A model generated the notes under the pieces. It was not told where the DNA came from, made no database searches, and saw only the letters and a program-made list of their open reading frames with translations. The position numbers were made by a program, and so were the translations under genes. This document shows positions 8,757 to 16,969 of a DNA stretch of 64,000 nucleotides, piece after piece. Each line of letters starts with the position of its first letter. Position 1 is the first letter of the stretch. Source of the stretch: Streptomyces sp. NK15101 (GTDB lineage Bacteria; Actinomycetota; Actinomycetes; Streptomycetales; Streptomycetaceae); assembly GCF_020400725.1 (NCBI RefSeq), contig NZ_JAINVG010000008.1, positions 113,605 through 177,604 on the forward strand. The letters run 5' to 3'.

Positions 8757-9941
8757 ATGACCCGGATATCCAAGGGGGCCAACGTGCCCGTGCCCCCGCA
8801 GGCCCTCCACGTCGCGATCAGCTGGCGCACCGGGCACGGGGTGCCCGACGTGGACGTCTCCGCGCTGCTCCTCGGCGCCGGGGAGCGGGTGCGGGGCGAC
8901 GCCGACCTGGTCTTCTACAACCACGCCGAGCACCCCTCGGGGGCCGTCCGGCACCTGGGGAAGTCGGCCCCCGGCGCGCCCGGCAGCCCGGCCGCGGACT
9001 GGCTGTGGCTGGACCTCGCGCGCGTGGAGCCCGACGTGGGGCGCCTGGTGATCGCCGCCTCCGCCGACGGGGGCTCCTTCGGGCAGGTGCCGGGCCTCGA
9101 CGTGCTGGTCACGGACGGGGCCGGCACCCCCGTGGCGTACTGCCCGATCGAGGACGCGACGACGGAGACGGCCTTCGTCTTCGGCGAGTTCTACCGGCGG
9201 GACGGCGGCTGGCGGTTCCGCGCGGTCGGCCAGGGGTACGCCTCGGGGCTCGCCGGGCTCGCCACGGACTTCGGCATCGTGGTGGAGTACCCGCCGCCGC
9301 CGATCCCGGGCCCCGGCTACGTACCGCCGCCCCCGCCCCCGGTGCCCGCCGCCCCGCCCGTGCCGGTGGCCGATCCGTACGGCGGGGAGTTCCGGCCCTC
9401 GGTGTACCAGGGGCGCGGCAAGGAGACCGTGCACTGCGACCCGGGTCTTCCGGCGGGGCACTGGGTGCTCCTGGAAATCGAGTCGTACCACTCGCTGTCC
9501 ACCACGATCGAGGCCTGCGACGCGTACGGGCGGGCCGAGGATTACCTGCTCACGGCGTACGAGGACGACGTACGCGCGCGTACCGTCGCCCTCGTCCCGC
9601 GCGCCCGCCCGCTGACCCTGCGGGTGGAGGCCGACACCCCCTGGACGCTGCGGGTGCTGCCGCTCTCCCACGCACGCCGTTTCGACAGCCACGTGGAGGG
9701 GCTCGCCCACGATCTGGTGATCTACGAGGGGCCGGCCGGGGTGCTCGACTTCGCGCACCACGGCGAGTCCAACTTCACGGTCCACCAGCACACCCCGCCG
9801 CTGGACCCGCTCTACGACGACGAGGAGCAGGACCTGCTGGTCAACGAGATCGGCGAGGTCCGGGTGAGCGCACCGGTGCCGGGGCCGGGACTGCTGCGGA
9901 TCAGCGGTGACGGACCGTGGAAATGTTCCGTGCGCCGCTGA
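8757..9941 (+). CDS. TerD-domain protein with proline-rich linker
   Basis: A 394-residue protein. The N-terminal half (about residues 1-185) is a TerD (tellurium resistance / calcium-binding stress protein) domain. It opens with ISKGANVPVP and continues with ADLVFYNHAEHPSGAV, LVIAASADGG and TAFVFGEFYRRDGGWRF. A linker of mostly proline and glycine (about 180-205) joins it to a C-terminal domain of about 190 residues that I do not recognise. TerD proteins bind calcium and are linked to stress and developmental signalling in Streptomyces. The start is ATG at 8757. It is a single gene between asd and pepN, and pepN begins 52 bases later. Confidence 0.88.
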   Translation: MTRISKGANVPVPPQALHVAISWRTGHGVPDVDVSALLLGAGERVRGDADLVFYNHAEHPSGAVRHLGKSAPGAPGSPAADWLWLDLARVEPDVGRLVIAASADGGSFGQVPGLDVLVTDGAGTPVAYCPIEDATTETAFVFGEFYRRDGGWRFRAVGQGYASGLAGLATDFGIVVEYPPPPIPGPGYVPPPPPPVPAAPPVPVADPYGGEFRPSVYQGRGKETVHCDPGLPAGHWVLLEIESYHSLSTTIEACDAYGRAEDYLLTAYEDDVRARTVALVPRARPLTLRVEADTPWTLRVLPLSHARRFDSHVEGLAHDLVIYEGPAGVLDFAHHGESNFTVHQHTPPLDPLYDDEEQDLLVNEIGEVRVSAPVPGPGLLRISGDGPWKCSVRR

Positions 9942-9993
9942 GCCGGCCCGTGGAAGGATGGCCCAAACGTCACGAAACCGAGGAGTTGACCGG

Positions 9994-12570
9994 GTGCCTG
10001 GGACAAACCTGACCCGTGAAGAGGCTCAGCAGCGGGCGGCGCTGCTGACCGTGGACGCGTACGAGGTCGAACTGGACCTCACCGGTGCGCAGGAGGGCGG
10101 CACCTACCGGTCCGTCACCACCGTCCGCTTCGATTCCGCCGAGGACGGCGCCGAGACCTTCATCGACCTCGTCGCCCCCGCCGTCCACGAGGTCGTGCTC
10201 AACGGCCGCGCGCTCGACGTCGCCGCCGTCTTCCGCGACTCTCGGATCGCGCTGGACCGCCTCGTCGCGGGCCGCAACGAGCTGAAGGTCGTCGCCGACT
10301 GCGCGTACACCAACACCGGTGAGGGTCTGCACCGCTTCGTCGACCCGGTCGACGACCAGGCCTATCTGTACACCCAGTTCGAGGTGCCGGACGCGCGCCG
10401 CGTCTTCGCCTCCTTCGAGCAGCCCGACCTCAAGGCGACCTTCCAGTTCACCGTGAAGGCGCCGAGCGGCTGGTCGGTGATCTCGAACTCGCCGACGCCG
10501 AAGCCCGAGAACGACGTGTGGGTCTTCGAGCCGACCCCGCGCATCTCCACGTACATCACGGCCCTCATCGTCGGCCCGTACCACTCGGTGCACTCGACGT
10601 ACGAGAAGGACGGGCAGGTCGTCCCGCTGGGCATCTACTGCCGTCCCTCGCTGGCCGAGTTCCTCGACGCGGACCACATCTTCGACGTGACCCGCCAGGG
10701 CTTCGACTGGTTCCAGGAGAAGTTCGCGTACGACTACCCCTTCGCCAAGTACGACCAGCTGTTCGTGCCGGAGTTCAACGCGGGCGCGATGGAGAACGCG
10801 GGTGCGGTCACCATCCGCGACCAGTACGTCTTCCGCTCGAAGGTGACGGACGCGGCGTACGAGCGGCGCGCCGAGACCATCCTGCACGAGCTCGCCCACA
10901 TGTGGTTCGGCGACCTCGTCACCATGGAGTGGTGGAACGACCTGTGGCTGAACGAGTCGTTCGCCACCTACACCTCGGTCGCCTGCCAGGCCGCGGTGCC
11001 GGGCACCCGCTGGCCGCACGCCTGGACCACCTTCGCCAACGCGGAGAAGACCTGGGCCTACCGCCAGGACCAGCTGCCGTCGACGCACCCGATCATGGCC
11101 GAGATCAACGACCTGGAGGACGTGCTCGTCAACTTCGACGGGATCACGTACGCCAAGGGCGCCTCGGTCCTGAAGCAGCTCGTGGCGTACGTCGGCCAGG
11201 ACGAGTTCTTCAAGGGCGTGCAGGCCTACTTCCAGGCGCACGCCTTCGGGAACACCCGCCTGTCCGACCTCCTCGGCGCCCTGGAGGAGACCTCCGGCCG
11301 TGACCTGAAGACCTGGTCGAAGGCGTGGCTGGAGACGGCCGGCATCAACGTCCTCCGCCCGGAGATCGAGACCGACGGGAACGGCGTCATCACCGCCTTC
11401 GCCGTCCGCCAGGAGGCCCCCGCGCTGCCCGCCGGCGCCAAGGGCGAGGCCGTGCTCCGCCCGCACCGCATCGCGATCGGCTTCTACGACCTGGACGCCT
11501 CCGGCAAGCTGGTCCGCACCGACCGCCTGGAGCTGGACATCGCGGCGGCCGAGCGCACGGCCGTGGAGCAGCTGGTCGGCAAGGCGCGCCCGGCGGTCGT
11601 CCTCCTCAACGACGACGACCTGTCGTACGCCAAGGTCCGCTTCGACGCGGAGTCCCAGGCGAACGTCACCGCGCACCTCGGCGACTTCGCCGAGTCCCTG
11701 CCGCGCGCCCTGTGCTGGGCCTCGGTCTGGGACATGACCCGCGACGGCGAGCTCCCCACCCGCGACTACCTGGACCTGGTGCTCTCGAACATCGCCAAGG
11801 AGTCCGACATCGGTGTGGTCCAGTCGCTCCAGGGCCAGGTGAAGGCCGCGCTCGACCTGTACGCGGCGCCGGAGTGGCGTCCGACGGGCCTCGCCCGCTG
11901 GGGCGCCTTCGCCCAGGAGCAGCTGCGCGCGGCCGAGGGCGGCAGCGACCACCAGCTGGCGTGGGCGCGGGCCTTCGCGGCGAACGCCCGCGAGGACGCG
12001 GAGCTCGACGTGCTCGCCGGGCTGCTCGACGGCTCCGAGGTCATCGAGGGCCTGGCCGTCGACACCGAGCTGCGCTGGGCGTTCGTGCAGCGCCTCGCGG
12101 CCACCGGCCGCTTCGACGAGGCGGAGATCGCCACCGAGCTGGAGCGCGACCCCACGGCGGCGGGCGAGCGGCACGCGGCCACCGCGCGCGCGGCCCGCCC
12201 GACGGAGGCGGCGAAGGCGGAGGCCTGGGCCTCGGTCGTCGAGGACGACAAGCTGGCGAACGCCGTGCAGGAGGCCGTCATCGGCGGCTTCGTCCAGGCC
12301 GATCAGCGCGAGCTGCTCGCCCCGTACACGGAGAAGTACTTCGCGTCGATCAAGCACGTCTCGGAGACCCGCAGCCACGAGATGATCCAGCAGATCGTGG
12401 TCGGCCTCTACCCGACGCTCCAGGTCTCGCAGGAGACGCTGGACGCGACGGACGCGTGGATCGCCGCGAACCGGCCGGTCCCGGCGCTGCGGCGCATGGT
12501 GATGGAGTCCCGTGCGGGCGTCGAGCGCGCCCTGAGGGCGCGGGCGGCGGACGCGGCGGCCGCGAAGTAG
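9994..12570 (+). CDS. pepN: Aminopeptidase N (M1 family, lysyl-type)
   Basis: An 858-residue M1 zinc metallopeptidase that removes N-terminal residues from peptides. The exopeptidase motif GAMEN is at 264-268. The zinc site is H298-E299-x-x-H302 with the third ligand Glu321 (NESFATY), exactly the M1 spacing. The N-terminal beta domain and the large helical C-terminal domain are present, and there is no signal peptide, so it is cytoplasmic. I chose the GTG at 9994, which has AGGAG at 9981-9985 and gives the N terminus VPGTNLTREEAQ, matching what I recall of the Streptomyces enzyme. A strong hairpin ends the unit. Confidence 0.95.
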   Translation: MPGTNLTREEAQQRAALLTVDAYEVELDLTGAQEGGTYRSVTTVRFDSAEDGAETFIDLVAPAVHEVVLNGRALDVAAVFRDSRIALDRLVAGRNELKVVADCAYTNTGEGLHRFVDPVDDQAYLYTQFEVPDARRVFASFEQPDLKATFQFTVKAPSGWSVISNSPTPKPENDVWVFEPTPRISTYITALIVGPYHSVHSTYEKDGQVVPLGIYCRPSLAEFLDADHIFDVTRQGFDWFQEKFAYDYPFAKYDQLFVPEFNAGAMENAGAVTIRDQYVFRSKVTDAAYERRAETILHELAHMWFGDLVTMEWWNDLWLNESFATYTSVACQAAVPGTRWPHAWTTFANAEKTWAYRQDQLPSTHPIMAEINDLEDVLVNFDGITYAKGASVLKQLVAYVGQDEFFKGVQAYFQAHAFGNTRLSDLLGALEETSGRDLKTWSKAWLETAGINVLRPEIETDGNGVITAFAVRQEAPALPAGAKGEAVLRPHRIAIGFYDLDASGKLVRTDRLELDIAAAERTAVEQLVGKARPAVVLLNDDDLSYAKVRFDAESQANVTAHLGDFAESLPRALCWASVWDMTRDGELPTRDYLDLVLSNIAKESDIGVVQSLQGQVKAALDLYAAPEWRPTGLARWGAFAQEQLRAAEGGSDHQLAWARAFAANAREDAELDVLAGLLDGSEVIEGLAVDTELRWAFVQRLAATGRFDEAEIATELERDPTAAGERHAATARAARPTEAAKAEAWASVVEDDKLANAVQEAVIGGFVQADQRELLAPYTEKYFASIKHVSETRSHEMIQQIVVGLYPTLQVSQETLDATDAWIAANRPVPALRRMVMESRAGVERALRARAADAAAAK

Positions 12571-12586
12571 CACCCGTTCGAACGGA

Positions 12587-12620
12587 GAAGGGGCGCCCTC
12601 CCCCACGGGGGCGCCCCTTC
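12587..12620 (+). terminator. Hairpin terminator after pepN
   Basis: A perfect 12-bp stem (12587-12598 with 12609-12620) begins 17 bases after the pepN stop codon. Confidence 0.8.
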
Positions 12621-12698
12621 GCCGTGTCCGGAGTCCGCCCGGCGGGCGGGCGTCGGCGCGCGGCCGCGCCGCCGGGCGGAAGTGCGAGACGGGACCCA

Positions 12699-12732
12699 GG
12701 GTCTGTCCGGCCCTGATCCGCCGGACAGGCCC
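12699..12732 (-). terminator. Hairpin terminator after the allantoicase gene
   Basis: A 12-bp stem with one G-T pair (12699-12710 with 12721-12732) directly abuts the stop codon of the minus-strand allantoicase gene. With the pepN hairpin it separates the two convergent units. Confidence 0.7.
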
Positions 12733-13869
12733 TCAGCCGCCCAGGCGGGCGTACCGGGCGCGCAGGTCGGCCGCGCCCTGCTCCGTGAGCGTCCCGTGGA
12801 GCCGCATCCGGGCGACGCCGCCGTCGGGGAAGGCGTCGAGCCGGACGTGGGTGACGACGGCCTGCGCGGGCAGCTTGAAGCGGTGCAGGGTGTCGGGCTG
12901 GAGGCGGGTGCGCGGGATGATCTCGAACCACTCCGCGCTGTCCTCGGTCCCGCCGTTCCGGCCCTGGAGGGCGATCCAGCCGGCCGAGTTGCCCTTGAGG
13001 TAGGCGGTGTCGATCTCGACGGCGCGGACGGCGCCCTGGGCGACGAGCCGGAAGCGCACCCAGTCGTTGGTGCCGCGGACCCGGCGGCGGCGGTTCTCCC
13101 AGCCGTCGTCCATCTTGCGGGAGGTGCCGGGCAGGATGATCTGGGTCGGCGAGGAGTAGAACTTGTCCGAGGCGTCCTCGTACGAGCCGCCGTTGAGCAC
13201 GGCGATCAGGTCGAGGGTGCCGAGGAGCTCCAGCCACTCGGGGTCGGGCACGACCTCGCCGTGCACGCGGAGCCGGGCGACGCCGCCGTCGGGGTGCTGG
13301 CAGAGCCGGACGTGGGTGAAGCGGCGCTCGGCGTCGACGGCGAAGCCGTTGGCGGCGTGGCCGCGGACGGGGGTCGGCGGGACGAGCTCCTCCCACTTCG
13401 CGTCGAGCAGCTCGGCGGGGCTGGGCGAACCCTCGACGGCGGTGGCCTGGACGCTGACCTTCTGCGGGTAGTTGCCGCGGAAGTGGGCGGTGTCGACGAC
13501 GATCCCGCGGATCACGCCGGGGGCGCCGAGGCGGACGATCGCCCAGTCGTGGTCCTCGGGGGCGGGGAAGACGTTCTCGGCGTCGGCGCCACGGCGGCGG
13601 CGGGTCTCCCAGCCGTCCATGATCTTGCCCTTGTGGCCGAAGCGCTCCGGGTCGAAGACGGCGCGCTCGCGGACGAGGAGGTTCTCCCGCTCGGCGAAGA
13701 ACTCGTCGTTGGCGGCGACGACACCGGCGCCGAGGCGGCGGTCGGCGAGGTCGACGAGCTCGGTGAAGGGGAAGTCACCGGTGCGGTAGTCGGCGTACGG
13801 GTCCCCGCCGGCGTAGGGGGCGGCGTCGTTGGCGTGCGGGTCCTGGTCCTGGCTCGTCTCGAAGGTCAT
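12733..13869 (-). CDS. alc: Allantoicase
   Basis: A 378-residue allantoicase, which splits allantoate into ureidoglycolate and urea in purine-nitrogen recovery. The protein is built from two similar halves. Each has a KxMDGWExRRRR-type motif (GKIMDGWETRRRR in the first, SRKMDDGWENRRRR in the second), followed by a WAIVRLG or WVRFRL strand, an IDTAxFxGN segment and a DGGVARxRxHG ending. The length matches the family. The start is ATG at 13869. The genes for allantoinase, ureidoglycolate processing or urease, expected partners, are not nearby. Its neighbours are a LysR regulator and drug/metabolite transporters. Its upstream region shares an exactly spaced motif pair with the EamA gene at 14917-15882. 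Confidence 0.93.
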   Translation of the reverse strand: MTFETSQDQDPHANDAAPYAGGDPYADYRTGDFPFTELVDLADRRLGAGVVAANDEFFAERENLLVRERAVFDPERFGHKGKIMDGWETRRRRGADAENVFPAPEDHDWAIVRLGAPGVIRGIVVDTAHFRGNYPQKVSVQATAVEGSPSPAELLDAKWEELVPPTPVRGHAANGFAVDAERRFTHVRLCQHPDGGVARLRVHGEVVPDPEWLELLGTLDLIAVLNGGSYEDASDKFYSSPTQIILPGTSRKMDDGWENRRRRVRGTNDWVRFRLVAQGAVRAVEIDTAYLKGNSAGWIALQGRNGGTEDSAEWFEIIPRTRLQPDTLHRFKLPAQAVVTHVRLDAFPDGGVARMRLHGTLTEQGAADLRARYARLGG

Positions 13870-13899
13870 GCCTCGACTGTGCGCCCCGAGAACCCGGCC

Positions 13900-13946
13900 G
13901 GTCCATCGAATGTTTTCGACGATGCCGTTCAGCTCTGCTGAACGAT
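13900..13946 (-). promoter_or_regulatory. Shared regulatory block upstream of alc
   Basis: GGTCCATCGAA (13900-13910) and CTGCTGAACGAT (13935-13946), separated by 24 bases, also occur with identical spacing at 15914-15960 before the EamA gene, at nearly the same distance from the start codon (33 against 34 bases). Within this copy GTTCAG and CTGAAC (13927-13943) form an inverted repeat with the T-N11-A form typical of LysR-type regulator sites. The LysR gene next door is the likely binder. Confidence 0.65.
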
Positions 13947-13965
13947 CGTGCTGTAGCCGCGGAGG

Positions 13966-14892
13966 TCAGTTCTGCTGAACGGTCTCGCGGGCCGCCGCCG
14001 CCTGTCGGAGCGCGGTCAGCACCCGGGCCACCGCCGGGCCCTCCTCCGCCCCGCTCCGCACCGCCGCGACGACGTGACGGCGCGGCTGGTCGGCGGAGAG
14101 CACCCGCATGACGACCCCGGTCCCGCTGCGGCGGTCCGCGGAGGCCATCCGGGGCACGAGCGCGATCCCCATCCCGGCCTCGACCATGGCGAGGATCGCG
14201 GTCCAGCCGGAGGCGCTGTGGGCCTGCTCGGGCACGAAGCCGGCGGCCTCGCAGGCGGCGGTGGTGATCTCGGACCAGGGTCCCGAGCCGCCGAAGATCC
14301 AGGGCTCGGCGGCGAGGTCGGCGAGCCGCAGGCCGGGGGCTTCGGCGAGCGGGTGATCGGCGGGCAGCGCGACGTCGAGCGGGTCGGCGAGCAGCGGGAC
14401 CCGGCTGTACTTGGGGTCGCGCGCGGAGGGCGCGTGGGCGGCGAGCGAGAGCGCGAGGTCGACCTCGCCTGCCGTAAGCAGTTCGTACGCCTCCGCCGCC
14501 TCGGCCTCCCGGATCCGGACGTCGAGCCCGGGGTGGGCGGTCCGCAGCTGGCGCACGGCGGGGACGAGGAGGGCGGGCACGGACGTCGGGAAGGCCGCGA
14601 CCCGCACCTGGCCGGCCTCGCCCCGCAGGTAACCGTCGAGCTCGGCGTCGGCGCGCTCCAGCTGGGCGAAGACCACCTCCGCGTGGCGCAGCACCAGATG
14701 GGCGGCGTCGGTGAGGCGGACCCGGCGCCCCTGGGCCTCCAGGAGCCGGACGCCGAGCTGCTTGGCGAGGTTGGTGAGCTGCTGCGAGACGGCCGAGGGG
14801 GTCATGAGCAGCGCCTCCGCGGTCGCGGTGACGGTGCCGCGGTCGCGGAGGGTGCGGAGGATCTGGAGCTTCTTGATGTCCCACTCGGTCAT
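13966..14892 (-). CDS. LysR-family transcriptional regulator
   Basis: A 308-residue LysR regulator. The N-terminal winged helix-turn-helix has the family pattern ILRTLRDRGTVTATAEALL, then TPSAVSQQLTNLAKQLG. A substrate-binding domain follows from about residue 90 (GQVRVAAFPTSVPALLVPAV). I use the ATG at 14892. An in-frame TTG at 14901 would add three residues. Only 24 bases separate it from the EamA transporter gene upstream, so it is probably transcribed with it. The allantoicase gene lies 96 bases downstream. A motif pair shared by the alc and EamA upstream regions marks both as likely targets. The inducer is unknown. Confidence 0.9.
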   Translation of the reverse strand: MTEWDIKKLQILRTLRDRGTVTATAEALLMTPSAVSQQLTNLAKQLGVRLLEAQGRRVRLTDAAHLVLRHAEVVFAQLERADAELDGYLRGEAGQVRVAAFPTSVPALLVPAVRQLRTAHPGLDVRIREAEAAEAYELLTAGEVDLALSLAAHAPSARDPKYSRVPLLADPLDVALPADHPLAEAPGLRLADLAAEPWIFGGSGPWSEITTAACEAAGFVPEQAHSASGWTAILAMVEAGMGIALVPRMASADRRSGTGVVMRVLSADQPRRHVVAAVRSGAEEGPAVARVLTALRQAAAARETVQQN

Positions 14893-14916
14893 GGGGCGCA
14901 ACTTATCGGGCCCCGT

Positions 14917-15882
14917 CTAGCGGGCCGAGCTCAGCGCCACTCCGCCGAGGATGAGGACCATGCTCGCGCCGCCGAGGAGCCCGAGCCGTTCGCCGAGGAG
15001 GGCGTACGAGAGGAGGGCGACGCAGACGGGCTGGAGGTAGTAGACGATCCCGGCGCGGGCGGCGCCGATCAGGGTGACGGCCTTGTTCCAGGCGAAGAAG
15101 GCGACGGCGGAGGAGAGCACGCCGACGTAGGTGAGGGGGCCGACGGTGCCGGTGGTGGGCTCGAAGCCGCCCTGGACGGCGAGGCTGATGCCGTACGCGG
15201 GGAGGAGCATGAGGGCGCCGAGGGCGAAGGTGGTGAAGAGGAAGGCGAGGCCGCCGAGTTCGGCGGGCCTGCGCTTGAGGAGGGCGCTGTAGGAGGCGAA
15301 GCAGAGGGCCGCGGCCATGACCCAGAGGTCTCCGGCGGCGAAGTCGGGGGCGAGCGAGCCCTTGCTGACGAGGAGCAGGACGCCGGCGCAGGCGATGAGC
15401 ATGCCGGTGGTGCGGCGCGGGCCGAGGCGGTTGCCGCCGAGGCGGGCGAAGAGGGCCATGAGGACCGGGGAGGCGGCCATGATCATGCCCATGTTGCCGG
15501 CGGACGTGGCGGTCCCGGCCTGGTTGACCAGGGTGTTGTAGACGGTGATGCCGAGCAGTGCGGCGAGGGCCAGGAAGCGGAGGTGACGGCGGATCAGGTG
15601 CCGCTGGCGCCAGGTCTCGCGGGCGGCGAGCGGGGCGACGGCGGCGAGGGCGACGATCCAGCGCCAGAAGGCGGCCTGGACCGGGGGGACGGTGTCGTGG
15701 AGGGCTCGGGCGACGACGAAGCTGCCGGACCAGACGACGGTGGCGAGGAGGGCCAGGAGCACGCCGAGGCCGGCGCCCCTGGCGGGTGCCGGCCTCTCGG
15801 TGGGTGCGGTGTCGGTGGCGGTGGTCTCGGTGACGGTCGTTGCGGGGGTCTCGGTGGGGTTGCGGGCGGTGTCCAGGCTCAT
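14917..15882 (-). CDS. EamA/DMT-family membrane transporter
   Basis: A 321-residue, ten-helix drug/metabolite transporter with two EamA domains (about residues 35-170 and 185-315). The first opens with LLALLATVVWSGSFVVARAL and the second carries VMAAALCFASYSALLKRR. The N terminus has a Thr-rich cytoplasmic tail of about 30 residues. EamA proteins usually export amino acids or other metabolites, and the substrate is unknown. The start is ATG at 15882, five bases after the stop of the preceding transporter gene. A candidate promoter with LysR-type sites lies inside the end of that gene, so this gene and the LysR gene may form their own transcription unit. Confidence 0.88.
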   Translation of the reverse strand: MSLDTARNPTETPATTVTETTATDTAPTERPAPARGAGLGVLLALLATVVWSGSFVVARALHDTVPPVQAAFWRWIVALAAVAPLAARETWRQRHLIRRHLRFLALAALLGITVYNTLVNQAGTATSAGNMGMIMAASPVLMALFARLGGNRLGPRRTTGMLIACAGVLLLVSKGSLAPDFAAGDLWVMAAALCFASYSALLKRRPAELGGLAFLFTTFALGALMLLPAYGISLAVQGGFEPTTGTVGPLTYVGVLSSAVAFFAWNKAVTLIGAARAGIVYYLQPVCVALLSYALLGERLGLLGGASMVLILGGVALSSAR

Positions 15883-15887
15883 GCCCC

Positions 15888-16850
15888 TTACCGTCGCACC
15901 GCCGAAACCTCCAGGTCCATCGAAACTTCCTGACCATTCCTTTCGACCCTGCTGAACGATTCGACCTCGGTGGCGGCCTCCTCCGGGGTCTTGGGGGCCC
16001 GGGGGCTCAGCTGGCCGGCCAGGGTGGCGCCGAAGGCGATCGCCATGCCGAGGACCTGCACCGCGCCGAGGGCCTGGCCGAGCGCCGCCCAGCCGATGAC
16101 GGCCGCGGTGATCGGCGAGAGCGGGCCGAGCAGGGTGGCCGAGGAGGCGCCGAGCCGCTCGATGCCGCGGAACCAGAGGAAGTACGAGATCGCGGTGTTG
16201 CCGAAGGCGAGGTAGGCGTAGCCGGCCAGGTTGGTGCCGGTCAGGGCCGGCGGGGCGCCCTCGATCAGGAAGGCGATGGGCAGGATGACCAGGCCGCCCG
16301 CGGTGAGCTGCCAGCCGGTGAGGGCGAGGGCGCCGACGCCCTCGGGGCGGCCCCAGCGCTTGGTGAAGACGATGCCGGCGGACATCGAGAGGGAGGAGAG
16401 CAGTCCGGCGAGGACGCCGATCAGGTCGAACGCCGCTCCGGCCTTGAGGACGACGAGGCTGACGCCGAAGGCGGCGGCGACGGCGGTGAGCAGGGACTTC
16501 ACGGTGGGCTTCTCGCCGAGGAAGAGGGAGGCGAGGCCGACGACGAAGAGCGGGCCGACGGAGCCGACGACCGCGGCGACCCCGCCGGGGAGGCGGTAGG
16601 CGGCGAGGAAGAGGAGCGGGAAGAAGGCGCCGATGTTGAGGGCTCCGAGGACCGCGGACTTCCACCACCAGGCGCCCCGCGGGAGCTTGCGGGTGAGGGC
16701 GAGGAGCAGGAGGCCGGCGGGCAGGGCGCGCAGGAGGCCGGTGAGGAGCGGGCGGTCGGGCGGCAGGAACTCGGTGGTGACGAAGTAGGTGGAGCCCCAG
16801 GAGATCGGGGCGAGGGCGGTGAGAGCGACGACTGCGGCCTTGCGGGACAT
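15888..16850 (-). CDS. EamA/DMT-family membrane transporter (second copy)
   Basis: A 320-residue EamA transporter of about ten helices. The first repeat starts ALAPISWGSTYFVTTEFLP, the pattern of the RhaT/EamA group near amino-acid exporters, and the second contains LLSSLSMSAGIVFTKRWG. The last 25 or so residues are charged and unlike a membrane protein end. They are encoded by DNA carrying the regulatory block of the next transporter gene, so the frame may run on past its original end. It is divergent from a MarR regulator, with palindromes in the 119-base gap, which suggests MarR control. The start is ATG at 16850. Confidence 0.88.
   Translation of the reverse strand: MSRKAAVVALTALAPISWGSTYFVTTEFLPPDRPLLTGLLRALPAGLLLLALTRKLPRGAWWWKSAVLGALNIGAFFPLLFLAAYRLPGGVAAVVGSVGPLFVVGLASLFLGEKPTVKSLLTAVAAAFGVSLVVLKAGAAFDLIGVLAGLLSSLSMSAGIVFTKRWGRPEGVGALALTGWQLTAGGLVILPIAFLIEGAPPALTGTNLAGYAYLAFGNTAISYFLWFRGIERLGASSATLLGPLSPITAAVIGWAALGQALGAVQVLGMAIAFGATLAGQLSPRAPKTPEEAATEVESFSRVERNGQEVSMDLEVSAVRR
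15914..15960 (-). promoter_or_regulatory. Shared regulatory block upstream of the EamA gene at 14917-15882
   Basis: GGTCCATCGAA (15914-15924) and CTGCTGAACGAT (15949-15960) are identical to the block before alc, with the same 24-base gap. The block lies entirely inside the 3' end of the preceding transporter gene. It is a candidate LysR-controlled promoter for the transporter and LysR genes. Confidence 0.6.
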
Positions 16851-16898
16851 GACGGTTCCCCCTGCTGCGGAGTGCCGGACTGGCTTGGCGGTAATTAA

Positions 16899-16925
16899 CT
16901 TAGCACTAAGCTACTTGCTTGCAAG
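16899..16925. promoter_or_regulatory. Two palindromes in the EamA-MarR divergent region
   Basis: CTTAG-CA-CTAAG (16899-16910) and CTTGC-TT-GCAAG (16914-16925) are perfect 5-bp half-site palindromes in an AT-rich patch between the divergent transporter and MarR genes. MarR dimers bind such sites. The assignment to the neighbouring MarR protein is inference. Confidence 0.5.
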
Positions 16926-16969
16926 AGGCTTTCTTGCGATCGAGTCACGCGGAAGAGGAGACTGTCCCC

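Noticed and set aside
9970..12606. Long minus-strand open frame over pepN
   Set aside because: Composition is repetitive Val/Gly/Asp/Leu, typical of an antisense shadow, and pepN has a full set of M1 motifs.
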